DNA of 64,000 bases from Streptomyces harbinensis (GCF_900116145.1 NZ_FPAB01000002.1:537193-601192); one strand, 5' to 3'; shown: positions 9,084 through 17,455, counted from the stretch's first letter. Program-made: numbers and translations. Notes: a model not told the origin generated them from the letters alone.

Positions 9084-9207
9084 CCCCCGAGCGTACCGGC
9101 GGCAACCCCCGGGCACGGGCGCGGCGACCCCAGGGCGCCGGCTCGGTGCGCTGTCCACCCGGCGGGCATCGGGCCGGCCGGCGCGGTCGGTCCGCCGGCA
9201 GATGCGG

Positions 9208-10077
9208 TCAGCGGCCCGGGCCGCTGACCGCCTGGGTGCCCAGCACGGCCAGCAGATCGAGGAGATCGCCGCTGCCGGTGCCGACCGCCGGGGTGAACCA
9301 CAGCAGCCGCTGCCGGCCGTCCTCGCTGAACAGGTTGAGGCAGTTGACCTCGACCAGGCCGAGAGCCGGGTGGTTGAGCCGCTTGCGGTCCTCCCGCCGG
9401 ACGGCCACGTCGTGGTCGGCCCACAGGGCGGCGAACTCGGGGGAGAGGCCGAGGAGCGTACTGATCATCGAGCCCGCCTCGGTATCCCTGGCATCCCGCC
9501 GGGCAGCCGCTGCCCGTAGGTCGGCGACGAGGATCCGGGACTGGCCGGCGTGATCGGCCTCGGGATAGAGCCGCCGGGCCTCCGGCTCGGTGAACCACCG
9601 GTGGATGAAGCTGGCCCGGGCTCCCCGGAAAGCGGAGTGGTCCCCGAGCAGCGCCACCGCCAACGGGTTCTGCACGAGCGTGACATGCAGATCGGTGATC
9701 ACCTGCGCCGGGGTGGAGGTCACCCGGCCGAGCAGGTCGAGCATGCCGGGATGGACGTGCGAGGCGGCTCCGCCGTGCGCGGGCACCGGACGGTCGGCCA
9801 GATGGTACAGGTAGTCCCGCTCGTCGGCGGTCAGCCGCAGCGCCCGCGCCAGGGCGGCGATCATCTGCTCCGAGGGCTGGGACCCGGCGCCGCGTTCGAG
9901 CTCGTTGTAGTAATCCACCGACGCCCCGGCGAGCTGGGCCACCTCGTCCCGGCGCAGCCCCGGGACCCGGCGGCGCGGCCCGTGCGGAAGCCCCACATCG
10001 GCCGGCCGGATGCGTTCGCGCCGCGAGCGCAGGAACGCCCCCAGCTCGGTGTGTCGCACAGAACCCATGCCGTCCAT
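9208..10077 (-). CDS. XRE-family regulator with MmyB-type ligand-binding domain (second copy)
   Basis: About 289 residues; same family as the protein at 4463-5356. The helix-turn-helix has VPGLRRDEVAQLAGASVDYY and LERG, and the C-terminal domain has VQNPLAVALLG, LYPEAD and a WFTP strand. Start is uncertain between ATG 10077 (MDGMGS) and ATG 10068. It is divergent from an SDR, with a near-perfect palindrome between the two genes, so repression of that SDR is likely. The ligand is unknown. Confidence 0.83.
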   Translation of the reverse strand: MDGMGSVRHTELGAFLRSRRERIRPADVGLPHGPRRRVPGLRRDEVAQLAGASVDYYNELERGAGSQPSEQMIAALARALRLTADERDYLYHLADRPVPAHGGAASHVHPGMLDLLGRVTSTPAQVITDLHVTLVQNPLAVALLGDHSAFRGARASFIHRWFTEPEARRLYPEADHAGQSRILVADLRAAAARRDARDTEAGSMISTLLGLSPEFAALWADHDVAVRREDRKRLNHPALGLVEVNCLNLFSEDGRQRLLWFTPAVGTGSGDLLDLLAVLGTQAVSGPGR

Positions 10078-10101
10078 TCTGCGCCGGGCCCGGCCGCCGA
10101 C

Positions 10102-10122
10102 CCAGGGGATGACATCCCCTGG
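10102..10122. promoter_or_regulatory. Palindromic operator between second MmyB-type regulator and SDR
   Basis: Perfect 9-base arms CCAGGGGAT (10102-10110) and ATCCCCTGG (10114-10122) around GAC. The geometry matches the operator at 4407-4433: long arms, 3-base spacer, between an MmyB-type regulator and an oxidoreductase. Confidence 0.7.
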
Positions 10123-10155
10123 TTCCGCCGGCCGGGGCGCCGCATCGTGAAGGGC

Positions 10156-10923
10156 ATGACACCGAACCACACCGCACACCGTTCTTCCCCGGCAACCGCA
10201 CGGGTCGCTGTCGTCACCGGCGGATCGCGCGGCATCGGCCGGGCGGTCTCCGGCCGGCTCGCCCGGGACGGCCTGGCCGTCGTGGTGAACTACGCCCACG
10301 ACGCGTCGGCCGCCGAGGAGACGGTGTCGGCCATCACCACCGCCGGGGGACGGGCGATCGGCGTACCGGCGGACGTGGCGGACGAAGACGCGGTCGCCGC
10401 GTTGTTCGATCGGACGGAGCGGGAATTCGGCGGCGTGGACGTCGTGGTGAACTGCGCCGGCCGGCTCGCCCTGTCGCCGATCGCCGACCTCGACCTGGAG
10501 GTCCTCGACGCCCTGCACCGCACCAACATCCGCGGTGCCTTCGTCACCGCCCAGCAGGCCGCCAGGCGGCTGCGTGCGGGCGGCTCGTTCGTGGGATTCT
10601 CGACCTCCGTGGTCGGCACCCGGTTTCCGGCCTACGGCGCGTACGCGGCGAGCAAGGCGGCGGTCGAATCGCTCACCCTGATCCTGGCCCGGGAACTGCG
10701 CGGCCGGGACATCACCGTGAACACCGTCGCCCCGGGCCCCACCGCCACCGACCTGTTCTTCGAAGGCAAGACGGATCAGGAGATCGACCGGCTCGCCAAG
10801 ACCCCGCCCCTGGAGCGGCTGGGCACCCCCGAGGACATCGCCCAGGTGGTCGCCTTCCTCGCCGGCCCGGCGGGACGCTGGGTGAACGGCCAGGTCCTGC
10901 GTGCCAACGGCGGAATGGTCTGA
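10156..10923 (+). CDS. Short-chain dehydrogenase/reductase (SDR)
   Basis: 255 residues, classical SDR. GGSRGIG near residue 23 binds NAD(P), catalytic Tyr/Lys are in YGAYAASK, and NCAG replaces the more usual NNAG. ATG 10156 (MTPNHTAHRS) follows GAAGGG closely. Fold and cofactor use are clear; the substrate is not. It is followed 83 bases later by a tautomerase-like gene with its own ribosome binding site, and the two may be cotranscribed. Confidence 0.87.
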   Translation: MTPNHTAHRSSPATARVAVVTGGSRGIGRAVSGRLARDGLAVVVNYAHDASAAEETVSAITTAGGRAIGVPADVADEDAVAALFDRTEREFGGVDVVVNCAGRLALSPIADLDLEVLDALHRTNIRGAFVTAQQAARRLRAGGSFVGFSTSVVGTRFPAYGAYAASKAAVESLTLILARELRGRDITVNTVAPGPTATDLFFEGKTDQEIDRLAKTPPLERLGTPEDIAQVVAFLAGPAGRWVNGQVLRANGGMV

Positions 10924-11006
10924 GAACACCACCGAACCCCGGGGCGGTCGCCCCGGAAGCGTCCCGCCACCCGAACCCGGAAGCAACCACCCAAGGAGAA
11001 ACCGTC

Positions 11007-11216
11007 ATGCCTTTCGCCCACTTCAAGGTCCCGGCCGGCACGGTCACCGCCGAGGACAAGCAGAAGATCGTCGAACGCACCACGGATCTGTACGCGGAGA
11101 TCTACGGAGAGCGGGCCCGCCCCACCACCGTTGTCCTGGTCGACGAGGTCACCGACGGCGGCTGGGGCGTCGCCGGCCACATCCTGACCGCCGCCGCGCT
11201 CAACGGGAACACCTGA
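11007..11216 (+). CDS. 4-oxalocrotonate tautomerase family protein
   Basis: A 69-residue single-domain protein of the typical small-tautomerase size. After Met removal the N-terminal residue is Pro (MPFAHFKV), the catalytic base of this superfamily. AAGGAGAAACCGTC precedes the ATG. It probably catalyses a keto-enol tautomerisation or acts on a related small substrate. Placement after the SDR suggests a short pathway controlled by the MmyB-type regulator. Confidence 0.82.
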   Translation: MPFAHFKVPAGTVTAEDKQKIVERTTDLYAEIYGERARPTTVVLVDEVTDGGWGVAGHILTAAALNGNT

Positions 11217-11234
11217 CCCCGATAACCTGGGGGA

Positions 11235-12077
11235 ATGCTGCGCGAAACGTTCGCCACCCGCTATGTCACCCCCTTGCGGGAGGGGGGATCGCTGCCCGGG
11301 ATCGTCGAGGCCGACGACCTGGGCACCTACGTCATGAAATTCACCGGTGCCGGGCAGGGCCGCAAGACCCTGGTCGCCGAGGTGATCTGTGGCGAACTCG
11401 CCCGCCGGCTCGGGCTGCGGGTGCCCGAACTCGTGCGCATGGAACTGGACCCGGTGGTCGGCCGCGCCGAGCCGGACCAGGAGGTGCAGGAACTGCTGAA
11501 GGCCAGCGGCGGGCTCAACCTCGGCATGGACTTCCTGCCCGGGTCGCTCGGGTTCGACCCGCTCGCCTACGAGGTCGGCGCCGAGGAGGCCGGGCGGGTG
11601 GTGTGGTTCGACGCCCTCATCGGCAACGTCGACCGCTCCTGGCGCAACCCCAACCTGCTGGTCTGGCACGGCGACCTGTGGCTCATCGACCACGGCGCCG
11701 CGCTCATCTGGCACCACAACTGGCCCACCGCCGGCGCCTGGGCCCAGCGGCCCTACGACGCCTCCGACCACGCCCTGGCCCCGTTCGGGCCGCGCATCGC
11801 CGAGGCCGCCGCCGCGCTCGCCCCGCTCGTCACCCCCGCGCTGCTCGCCGAGGTCACCGCCCTCGTCCCGGACGCCTGGCTGGAGGGGGAGCACGGCTTC
11901 GACACCCCCGACGCGGTGCGCGCCGCGTACGCCGAGGTGCTGGCGGCCCGGGCCCGTACCATCCACGAACACATCACCGTGGGCCCGCCCACCGCCGACA
12001 AGCCCTCCCAGGCGCCCGGCTGGCTCACCGGCGGCCACCCCCTGCCCACCCCCAGCACCCTGGACGATGCCCGATGA
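11235..12077 (+). CDS. HipA-like kinase-domain protein
   Basis: 280 residues. The sequence resembles the HipA kinase core: VMKFTGAGQGRKTLVAEVIC near residues 34-54 fits the glycine-rich loop plus ATP Lys region, GNVDRSWRNPNLL near residues 131-143 is the catalytic Asp/Asn loop, and LIDHGAAL (about 150-157) replaces the DFD/DFG metal motif. It lacks the N-terminal domain of classical HipA and no HipB-like antitoxin is adjacent. Its stop overlaps the start of a DUF3037 gene, a pairing conserved in actinobacteria. The phosphorylation target is unknown. Confidence 0.75.
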   Translation: MLRETFATRYVTPLREGGSLPGIVEADDLGTYVMKFTGAGQGRKTLVAEVICGELARRLGLRVPELVRMELDPVVGRAEPDQEVQELLKASGGLNLGMDFLPGSLGFDPLAYEVGAEEAGRVVWFDALIGNVDRSWRNPNLLVWHGDLWLIDHGAALIWHHNWPTAGAWAQRPYDASDHALAPFGPRIAEAAAALAPLVTPALLAEVTALVPDAWLEGEHGFDTPDAVRAAYAEVLAARARTIHEHITVGPPTADKPSQAPGWLTGGHPLPTPSTLDDAR

Positions 12078-12472
12078 GCGACACCCCGGCGCCCCGGCGC
12101 GAGGTCTTCGAGTACGCCCTGCTGCGGGTCGTCCCCCGGGTGGAGCGCGGCGAGTGCGTCAACGCGGGCGTGCTGCTCTACAGCCAGGCGCACGCCTTCC
12201 TGGCCGCCCGCACCCACCTGGACGAGGCACGGCTGCGCGCCCTGGACCCGGACGTCGACCTGACCGGGGTACGGGCCGCCCTGCGCGCCGCCGAACGGGT
12301 CTGCGACGGCGGCAGCACGGCGGGCCAGGCCGCCGGGGACGCCCCCGGCCGGCGGTTCCGCTGGCTGGTCGCGCCGCGCAGCACCGTCGTCCAGCCCGGG
12401 CCGGTGCACAGCGGACTGACCGCCGACCCGGCCGCCGAACTCGACCGGCTGCTGGCCGTCCTGGTGCGCTGA
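12074..12472 (+). CDS. DUF3037 protein, partner of the HipA-like kinase
   Basis: 132 residues with the DUF3037 features FEYALLRVVPRVERGECVNAGVLLY at the N-terminus (a run of more than 20 abbreviated here as FEYALLRVVP...GECVNAG) and RRFRWLVAPRS later. No catalytic motif or membrane segment is visible. ATG 12074 overlaps the kinase stop by 4 bases, so the pair is translationally coupled. Function is unknown; partner, substrate or regulator of the kinase are all possible. Confidence 0.75.
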   Translation: MSDTPAPRREVFEYALLRVVPRVERGECVNAGVLLYSQAHAFLAARTHLDEARLRALDPDVDLTGVRAALRAAERVCDGGSTAGQAAGDAPGRRFRWLVAPRSTVVQPGPVHSGLTADPAAELDRLLAVLVR

Positions 12473-12503
12473 GAGCGCCCGGGGGAGCGGGCGCGCCGCG
12501 CCG

Positions 12504-12532
12504 TTGACACCGGGGGGAGCGACTTCTAGCGT
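12504..12532 (+). promoter_or_regulatory. Near-consensus housekeeping promoter of the SDR gene
   Basis: TTGACA at 12504-12509, a 17-base spacer, then TAGCGT at 12527-12532, about 37 bases before the ATG at 12569. The -35 is a perfect consensus. Confidence 0.6.
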
Positions 12533-12568
12533 CACCCCGGCCACCACTCGACGGCGAGGAGACGCAGC

Positions 12569-13330
12569 ATGTCCACCACTCAGCAGCGGGTCGCGATCGT
12601 CACCGGAGCGGCCCGGGGCATCGGCGCCGCGACCGCGCTGCGGCTCGCCGCCCAGGGCCGCGCCGTCGGCGTCCTCGACCTGGACCCCGGCGCCTGCGGC
12701 GAGACCGTCGAGAAGATCACCGCCGAGGGCGGCACCGCGCTCGCCGTGGGCTGCGACGTCTCCGACACCGACCAGGTCCGCGACGCCGTGGACCGGGTCG
12801 CCGCCGAACTCGGGCCGCCCGTCGTCCTCGTCAACAACGCCGGGGTGCTGCGCGACAACCTGCTGTTCAAGATGACCGACGCCGACTGGGACAGTGTGAT
12901 GGGCGTCCATCTGCGCGGCGCGTTCCTCATGACCCGCGCCTGCCAGACGTACATGGTGGCGGCCGGCTTCGGCCGGGTCGTCAGCCTCTCCTCGTCCTCC
13001 GCGCTCGGCAATCGCGGCCAGGCCAACTACGCGGCGGCCAAGGCCGGGCTCCAGGGCTTCACCAAGACCCTCGCCAAGGAACTGGGCAAGTTCGGCATCA
13101 CCGCCAACGCGGTCGCCCCGGGCTTCATCGTCACCGACATGACCGCCGCCACCGCCGCCCGGGTCGGCGTCGGCTTCGACGACTTCCAGGAGGCGGCGGC
13201 GGCGAAGACCGCCGTGCAGCGGGTCGGTGTCCCCGACGACGTGGCCCGCGCGATCGCCTTCTTCACCGCCGAGGAGGCCGGGTTCGTCTCCGGCCAGGTG
13301 CTGTACGTGGCCGGCGGCCCGCTGAACTGA
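12569..13330 (+). CDS. SDR, 3-oxoacyl-ACP reductase (FabG-like)
   Basis: 253 residues. GAARGIG binds NADP, NNAGVLRDN is the structural motif, SLSSSSALGNRGQANYAAAK carries the Ser/Tyr/Lys catalytic set, and the C-terminus VSGQVLYVAGG closes the fold. It is a close FabG-type reductase, but FabG-like genes outside fab operons often have other substrates. It has its own promoter and stands alone between the DUF3037 gene and ung. Confidence 0.88.
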   Translation: MSTTQQRVAIVTGAARGIGAATALRLAAQGRAVGVLDLDPGACGETVEKITAEGGTALAVGCDVSDTDQVRDAVDRVAAELGPPVVLVNNAGVLRDNLLFKMTDADWDSVMGVHLRGAFLMTRACQTYMVAAGFGRVVSLSSSSALGNRGQANYAAAKAGLQGFTKTLAKELGKFGITANAVAPGFIVTDMTAATAARVGVGFDDFQEAAAAKTAVQRVGVPDDVARAIAFFTAEEAGFVSGQVLYVAGGPLN

Positions 13331-13412
13331 ACGGGCGCGGGCGGCGGTTGTCAGTGGCACCCGGTACGTTCGTGCGCGTAACAACTCCTGGCGCACCATC
13401 GGAGGTCGCGAC

Positions 13413-14105
13413 GTGATCGGCATGCTGCCCGCATCCTGGCAGGGCCCGCTCGGCGAAGAACTGGACAAGCCCTACTTCAAGGAGCTGACCGAGTTCGTCG
13501 AGGAGGAGCGGGCCCGCGGCCCGGTGTTCCCGCCCCGCGAGGAGGTCTTCGCCGCCCTGGAGGCCACCCCGTACGACCGGGTGAAGGTGCTGATCCTCGG
13601 CCAGGACCCGTACCACGGGCGCGGCCAGGGCCACGGCCTGTGCTTCTCGGTGCGCCCCGGGGTACGGATCCCGCCCTCGCTGCGCAACATCTACAAGGAA
13701 CTGCACAGCGAGCTGGGCCACCCCATCCCCGACAACGGCTATCTGATGCCGTGGGCCGAGCAGGGCGTGCTGCTGCTCAACGCCGTGCTCACCGTGCGCG
13801 AGGGCGAGGCCAACTCGCACAAGGGCAAGGGCTGGGAGACGTTCACCGACGCGGTGATCCGCGCGGTGGACGCCCGCCCCGACCCGGCCGTCTTCGTCCT
13901 GTGGGGGAACTACGCCAAGAAGAAGCTGCCGCTGATCGACACCGGCCGGCACGTGGTCGTCCAGGGCGCCCACCCCTCCCCGCTGTCGGCGAAGAAGTTC
14001 TACGGCTCGCGGCCCTTCACCCAGATCGACGCGGCCGTCGCCGCACAGGGCCACACCCCGATCGACTGGCGGATCCCCAACCTGGCCGGGTCCGCGGCCT
14101 CCTGA
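13413..14105 (+). CDS. ung: Uracil-DNA glycosylase
   Basis: Removes uracil from DNA in base excision repair. 230 residues, family 1. GQDPYHGRGQGHGLCFSV near residues 68-85 contains the catalytic Asp of the water-activating loop, and GAHPSPLSAKKFYGS is the DNA-intercalating and catalytic His region. GTG 13413 follows GGAGGT with a suitable gap. It appears monocistronic; a hairpin follows the stop. Confidence 0.95.
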   Translation: MIGMLPASWQGPLGEELDKPYFKELTEFVEEERARGPVFPPREEVFAALEATPYDRVKVLILGQDPYHGRGQGHGLCFSVRPGVRIPPSLRNIYKELHSELGHPIPDNGYLMPWAEQGVLLLNAVLTVREGEANSHKGKGWETFTDAVIRAVDARPDPAVFVLWGNYAKKKLPLIDTGRHVVVQGAHPSPLSAKKFYGSRPFTQIDAAVAAQGHTPIDWRIPNLAGSAAS

Positions 14106-14125
14106 CCCGGAAAACCCTTCGACAC

Positions 14126-14141
14126 GCCCGCCCCGGCGGGC
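14126..14141 (+). terminator. Short hairpin after ung
   Basis: GCCCGC (14126-14131), 4-base loop, GCGGGC (14136-14141), 20 bases after the ung stop. A possible terminator or the first element of the EF-Tu leader. Confidence 0.4.
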
Positions 14142-14145
14142 CACC

Positions 14146-14253
14146 ATGGTGCCCATGTACCGGCAGCCCGTCCTCGCAGCACGGTCCGCAGCAGCGGACC
14201 CGACGCGGGCTGCCCTCTTCCTGTCGCACCTGACGGACGGCGCCCGACGCTGA
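14146..14253 (+). CDS. Possible 35-residue leader peptide upstream of the EF-Tu paralogue
   Basis: Open frame starting ATG-GTG-CCC-ATG, encoding [16 protein letters not shown] and onward to a TGA at 14251-14253. It lies in the otherwise empty stretch between ung and the EF-Tu gene, just before two strong hairpins. There is no good ribosome binding site and no recognised homologue, so it may be chance. It is listed because its position would suit a translational sensor. Confidence 0.25.
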   Translation: MVPMYRQPVLAARSAAADPTRAALFLSHLTDGARR

Positions 14254-14270
14254 CCCTTCCCGGATCGCAC

Positions 14271-14347
14271 CGCGGACCCCGCAGGGGGAGGGTCGGCGGG
14301 ATCACGGGGTCCGCGCGCCGGCCGGGACGACCGCTCCCGGCCGGCGC
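14271..14347 (+). promoter_or_regulatory. Tandem stem-loops in the EF-Tu paralogue leader (possible attenuator)
   Basis: Stem 1: CGCGGACCCCG (14271-14281) pairs perfectly with CGGGGTCCGCG (14305-14315). Stem 2: a perfect 13-base inverted repeat, 14315-14327 with 14335-14347, loop 7. A further stem, GGTCCGC (14183-14189) with GCGGACC (14194-14200), lies inside the small open frame, and its right arm could pair instead with the right arm of stem 1. The ribosome binding site and ATG follow within about 30 bases. Confidence 0.5.
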
Positions 14348-14377
14348 CGCACCGGCGCAGCCGCGAAGGAAGAGACC

Positions 14378-15556
14378 ATGCCCAGGCAGGCATACACCCG
14401 CACCAAGCCCCACCTCAACATCGGCACCATGGGCCACGTCGACCACGGCAAGACGACGCTGACCGCCGCCATCACCAAGGTCCTCAGCGACCACGGCACC
14501 GGCACCTTCGTCCCGTTCGAGCGCATCGACAAGGCCCCGGAGGAGGCCGCCCGGGGCATCACCATCACCCTCACGCACATCGAGTACGAGACGGACACCC
14601 GGCACTACGCCCACGTCGACATGCCCGGGCACGCCGACTACATCAAGAACATGGTCACCGGCGCCGCCCAACTGGACGGCGCGATCCTGGTGGTCTCCGC
14701 CACCGACGGCGTGATGCCGCAGACCGCCGAGCACGTCCTGCTCGCCCGGCAGGTCGGCGTCGAGCACATCGTGGTCGCCATGACCATGGCCGACGTCGGC
14801 GACCCGGACCTGATGGACCTGGTCGAGCTGGAGGTGCGCGAACTGCTCACCGCGCACGGCTACGCGGGCGAACTCCTCCCCGTCGTGCGGGTGTCCGGCC
14901 TCGGCGCCCTGCGCGGCGAGGCGCGCTGGAGCGCGGCGATCGAGGCGCTGCTCGACGCGGTGGACACCTTCGTGCCGGTGCCCGAACGGTATGTGGACGC
15001 GCCGTTCCTGCTGCCGGTGGAGAACGTGCTGACCATCACCGGACGCGGCACGGTCGTCACCGGCGCCGTCGAGCGCGGCACGGTGCGGGTCGGCGACCGG
15101 GTGCACCTGGTGGGCGGCACCGGGACCGAGACGGTCGTCACCGGCGTGGAGACGTTCGGCAAGCCGATGACGGACGCCCGGGCCGGGGACAACGTGGCGC
15201 TGCTGCTGCGCGGCGTCCCCCGGGACGCGGTACGCCGCGGCGACATCGTGGCCAGGCCCGGCAGCGTCACCCCGCGCCGGACCTTCACCGCGCAGACGCG
15301 GCTGCTCCCGGCGGCGGAGGGCGGCCGGCGCACCGGCGTCACCAGCGGCTACCGGCCGCAGTTCTACCTGCGCACGGCGGATGTGGTCGGGGACATCACG
15401 CTGCCGGACGGCGGGATGGCGCTGCCCGGGGAGACCGTCACCATGACGGTCGAGTTGGGCCACGCGGTACCGCTGGAGTCCGGTCTCGGCTTCGCGATCC
15501 GCGAGGGCGGGCGCACGGTGGGCGCGGGCCGGATCACCGCGGTCGGCACCGTCTGA
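14378..15556 (+). CDS. tuf3: Divergent EF-Tu paralogue (Tuf3-like)
   Basis: Translation GTPase of 392 residues with all three EF-Tu domains. G1 [10 protein letters not shown]2 RGITIT (usually GITIN) and G3 DMPGHADY (usually DCPGHADY) are recognisable. The G4 motif NKCD, which sets guanine specificity, reads TMAD, and G5 SAL reads SGL. This degree of divergence suggests a secondary EF-Tu like Tuf3 of other streptomycetes rather than the housekeeping Tuf1, which lies in the str operon. Either nucleotide binding is altered or the G4 role is taken by other residues. ATG 14378 follows GAAGGAAGAGACC. It is monocistronic, with a strong terminator after it. Confidence 0.85.
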   Translation: MPRQAYTRTKPHLNIGTMGHVDHGKTTLTAAITKVLSDHGTGTFVPFERIDKAPEEAARGITITLTHIEYETDTRHYAHVDMPGHADYIKNMVTGAAQLDGAILVVSATDGVMPQTAEHVLLARQVGVEHIVVAMTMADVGDPDLMDLVELEVRELLTAHGYAGELLPVVRVSGLGALRGEARWSAAIEALLDAVDTFVPVPERYVDAPFLLPVENVLTITGRGTVVTGAVERGTVRVGDRVHLVGGTGTETVVTGVETFGKPMTDARAGDNVALLLRGVPRDAVRRGDIVARPGSVTPRRTFTAQTRLLPAAEGGRRTGVTSGYRPQFYLRTADVVGDITLPDGGMALPGETVTMTVELGHAVPLESGLGFAIREGGRTVGAGRITAVGTV

Positions 15557-15570
15557 CGACCGCCGCGCCC

Positions 15571-15606
15571 GGGGGGTGGCCCGGACCGCTGTCCGGGCCA
15601 CCCCCC
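15571..15606 (+). terminator. Strong terminator after the EF-Tu paralogue
   Basis: Perfect 16-base stem, GGGGGGTGGCCCGGAC (15571-15586) and its complement at 15591-15606, with loop CGCT, 15 bases after the stop. Confidence 0.85.
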
Positions 15607-15638
15607 GAGGGGCGGCGCCGGCCGGGGACAATGGCCGG

Positions 15639-16493
15639 ATGAGTGAGCACGAGGCGATCCCGGTGGTCCGGCCGGTGAGGTTCGGCACCGCCCGGCTGCT
15701 GCCCGACCTCGACCGGGACGGCGGCCGGCTGCTGACGGTCGACGGGGCCCCGCAGTCGTACGTCGATCTGCGGGACCCCACCCACCTGGAGTTCGAGTAC
15801 ACCCGCCGGCTCGGCCATGTGCTGGACACCGTGGCCCCGACGGGCCGGCCCCTGGACCTCCTGCACCTGGGCGGCGGCGCGCTCACCCTGCCCCGGTACG
15901 CCGCCGCCACCCGCCCCGGCTCCCGGCAGCGGGTCGTCGAGGCGGACGGCCCGCTCGCCGCGCTGATCGCCGAACACCTGCCGCTGCCGCCCGGCGAACC
16001 CGTCGAGGTCCTGGTCGGCGACGCCCGGGAGCAACTGACGGCGGCGCCGCCCGGCGGGTACGACCTGGTGGTCGCCGACGTCTTCGACCGCTCCCGCATC
16101 CCCGGGCCGATGACCACGCTCGGCTGCGCCCGGGCCGCCGCCCGCGCGCTGCGGCCAGGCGGTCACTACGCCGTCAACCTCGCCGACGCCGCGCCGTTCG
16201 GGTTTCTGCGCTCCCAGCTCGCCACGCTCGCCGCCGTCTTCGGGAACCTGTGCCTGATCGCCGAACCGGCCGTGCTGCGCGGCCGGCGGTTCGGCAACCT
16301 CGTCCTGCTGGCCTCCGCCGCCGCGCCCCTGCCGCCCGACGGTCTCGCCCGGCGGCTGGCCGCCGACCCGTTCCCGGCCCGGCTGGTGGCGGGCGGCGAG
16401 CTGGTGCGGCTGACCGGCGACGCCAGCCCGGTCCCGGACGGGGAGGCCCGGCCCTCGCCGTTGCCGCCGGCCGGGGCGTTCGGCGTCGGCTGA
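15639..16493 (+). CDS. Spermidine-synthase-like methyltransferase-fold protein
   Basis: 284 residues with a Rossmann methyltransferase fold: LDLLHLGGGALTLPRY near residues 70-85 resembles motif I of polyamine aminopropyltransferases, VVEADGPL follows, and VLVGDAREQL plus YDLVVADVFDRSRIP match the spermidine synthase D-x-F region. It lacks the N-terminal strands of full spermidine synthases and is of the short 'fused synthase-like' type whose activity is usually untested. ATG 15639 is chosen over the longer open frame because the upstream part crosses the terminator. Confidence 0.78.
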   Translation: MSEHEAIPVVRPVRFGTARLLPDLDRDGGRLLTVDGAPQSYVDLRDPTHLEFEYTRRLGHVLDTVAPTGRPLDLLHLGGGALTLPRYAAATRPGSRQRVVEADGPLAALIAEHLPLPPGEPVEVLVGDAREQLTAAPPGGYDLVVADVFDRSRIPGPMTTLGCARAAARALRPGGHYAVNLADAAPFGFLRSQLATLAAVFGNLCLIAEPAVLRGRRFGNLVLLASAAAPLPPDGLARRLAADPFPARLVAGGELVRLTGDASPVPDGEARPSPLPPAGAFGVG

Positions 16494-16539
16494 GCCGGGG
16501 GACGGGTAGGGGCGCTCGGTGCCTCCCCGGACAACGGAC

Positions 16540-17436
16540 CTAGTCGACGGCGTACGGCCGCAGGCTGTTCATCATCGCGTCGATCGTCTCCTGGGACGGC
16601 TCCTCCGGGAAGCCGGTGTCGGTCAGCAGCACCCAGGTGGCCAGGTCCCCCTGGGCGTCGATGAAGGAGAAGGTGACGGCCTTGCCGCCCTCCGGCGCCT
16701 CGCACGGCTCGTGCCGGTTCTCGGCCAGATCGGTGACCGTGGCGGTCACGGTGTGCCCGGTGATGCCGTGTTCGCTGGTGAACGGCTCGGGCTCGGTGAT
16801 CTCGAAGGTGCCCAGCTGCTCCTGGTCGTAGGCGGCCAGTACCCAGTTCATCGCCTCGTTGCGGGCGGCCTCCTCGGTGCCCGAGGCGCCCTGGCCCGCC
16901 TTGGTGCCGGCCATCGACCGGGCGCTGGGGTTGTCCGCCTCGGCGCACCAGCCGTACAGGTACTCGCTGGGCCCGCTCATGGCCACCAGCAGGGTCCCGG
17001 GTTCGGCGCCCTCCCGGTCGTCGTTGTACCCGACGTAGGTGTCCTCGGAGTTGGTCTTCCACTCGGGCGGTACGTCGAACGCGCTGTGCTTGTCGGCGTT
17101 CGTCTGCACCCGCCAGTCGGGCGCCACCACCGGGTCCGGCTTCTCGACCATGGAACGGCGCGGATCATCGGGGGCCGGGCGTGCGCCCACCGGGTGCTCC
17201 TCGCCGCCGCCGTCCGACGCCCCGTCACCGCCGCGCAGGACCAGCGCCGTGGTGGCCGCCGCGGCGGCCACCACGGCCGCGGCCAGCACCACGGTGAGCA
17301 CCGTCCGCGTCCGGCGAGGGCGGCGGGGCGGGGGCGAGGTGACCGCGGTCGGCGCGTACCCCGGGCCCTGCCACGCGTACGGGTATCCGCCCGCGGTCGG
17401 CGGGCCGCCCTGCGGCGGCTGTCCTTCTGGCCTCAT
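16540..17436 (-). CDS. Membrane-anchored protein with Pro-rich N-terminus
   Basis: 298 residues. The N-terminal 44 residues are Pro/Gly/Tyr-rich and cytoplasmic. A single transmembrane segment (about residues 45-67, TVLTVVLAAAVVAAAAAT) follows basic residues. The extracellular domain starts with an acidic linker and contains VAPDWRVQTNADKHSAFDVP and several Cys-containing segments. This architecture is common among conserved actinomycete proteins of unknown function. No enzymatic motif is visible. Confidence 0.75.
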   Translation of the reverse strand: MRPEGQPPQGGPPTAGGYPYAWQGPGYAPTAVTSPPPRRPRRTRTVLTVVLAAAVVAAAAATTALVLRGGDGASDGGGEEHPVGARPAPDDPRRSMVEKPDPVVAPDWRVQTNADKHSAFDVPPEWKTNSEDTYVGYNDDREGAEPGTLLVAMSGPSEYLYGWCAEADNPSARSMAGTKAGQGASGTEEAARNEAMNWVLAAYDQEQLGTFEITEPEPFTSEHGITGHTVTATVTDLAENRHEPCEAPEGGKAVTFSFIDAQGDLATWVLLTDTGFPEEPSQETIDAMMNSLRPYAVD

Positions 17437-17455
17437 GACACAGGAGAATAGAGGG

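Noticed and set aside
13348..13370. TTGTCA and TACGTT as the ung promoter
   Set aside because: Spacing is only 11 bases, too short for a sigma-70-type promoter.
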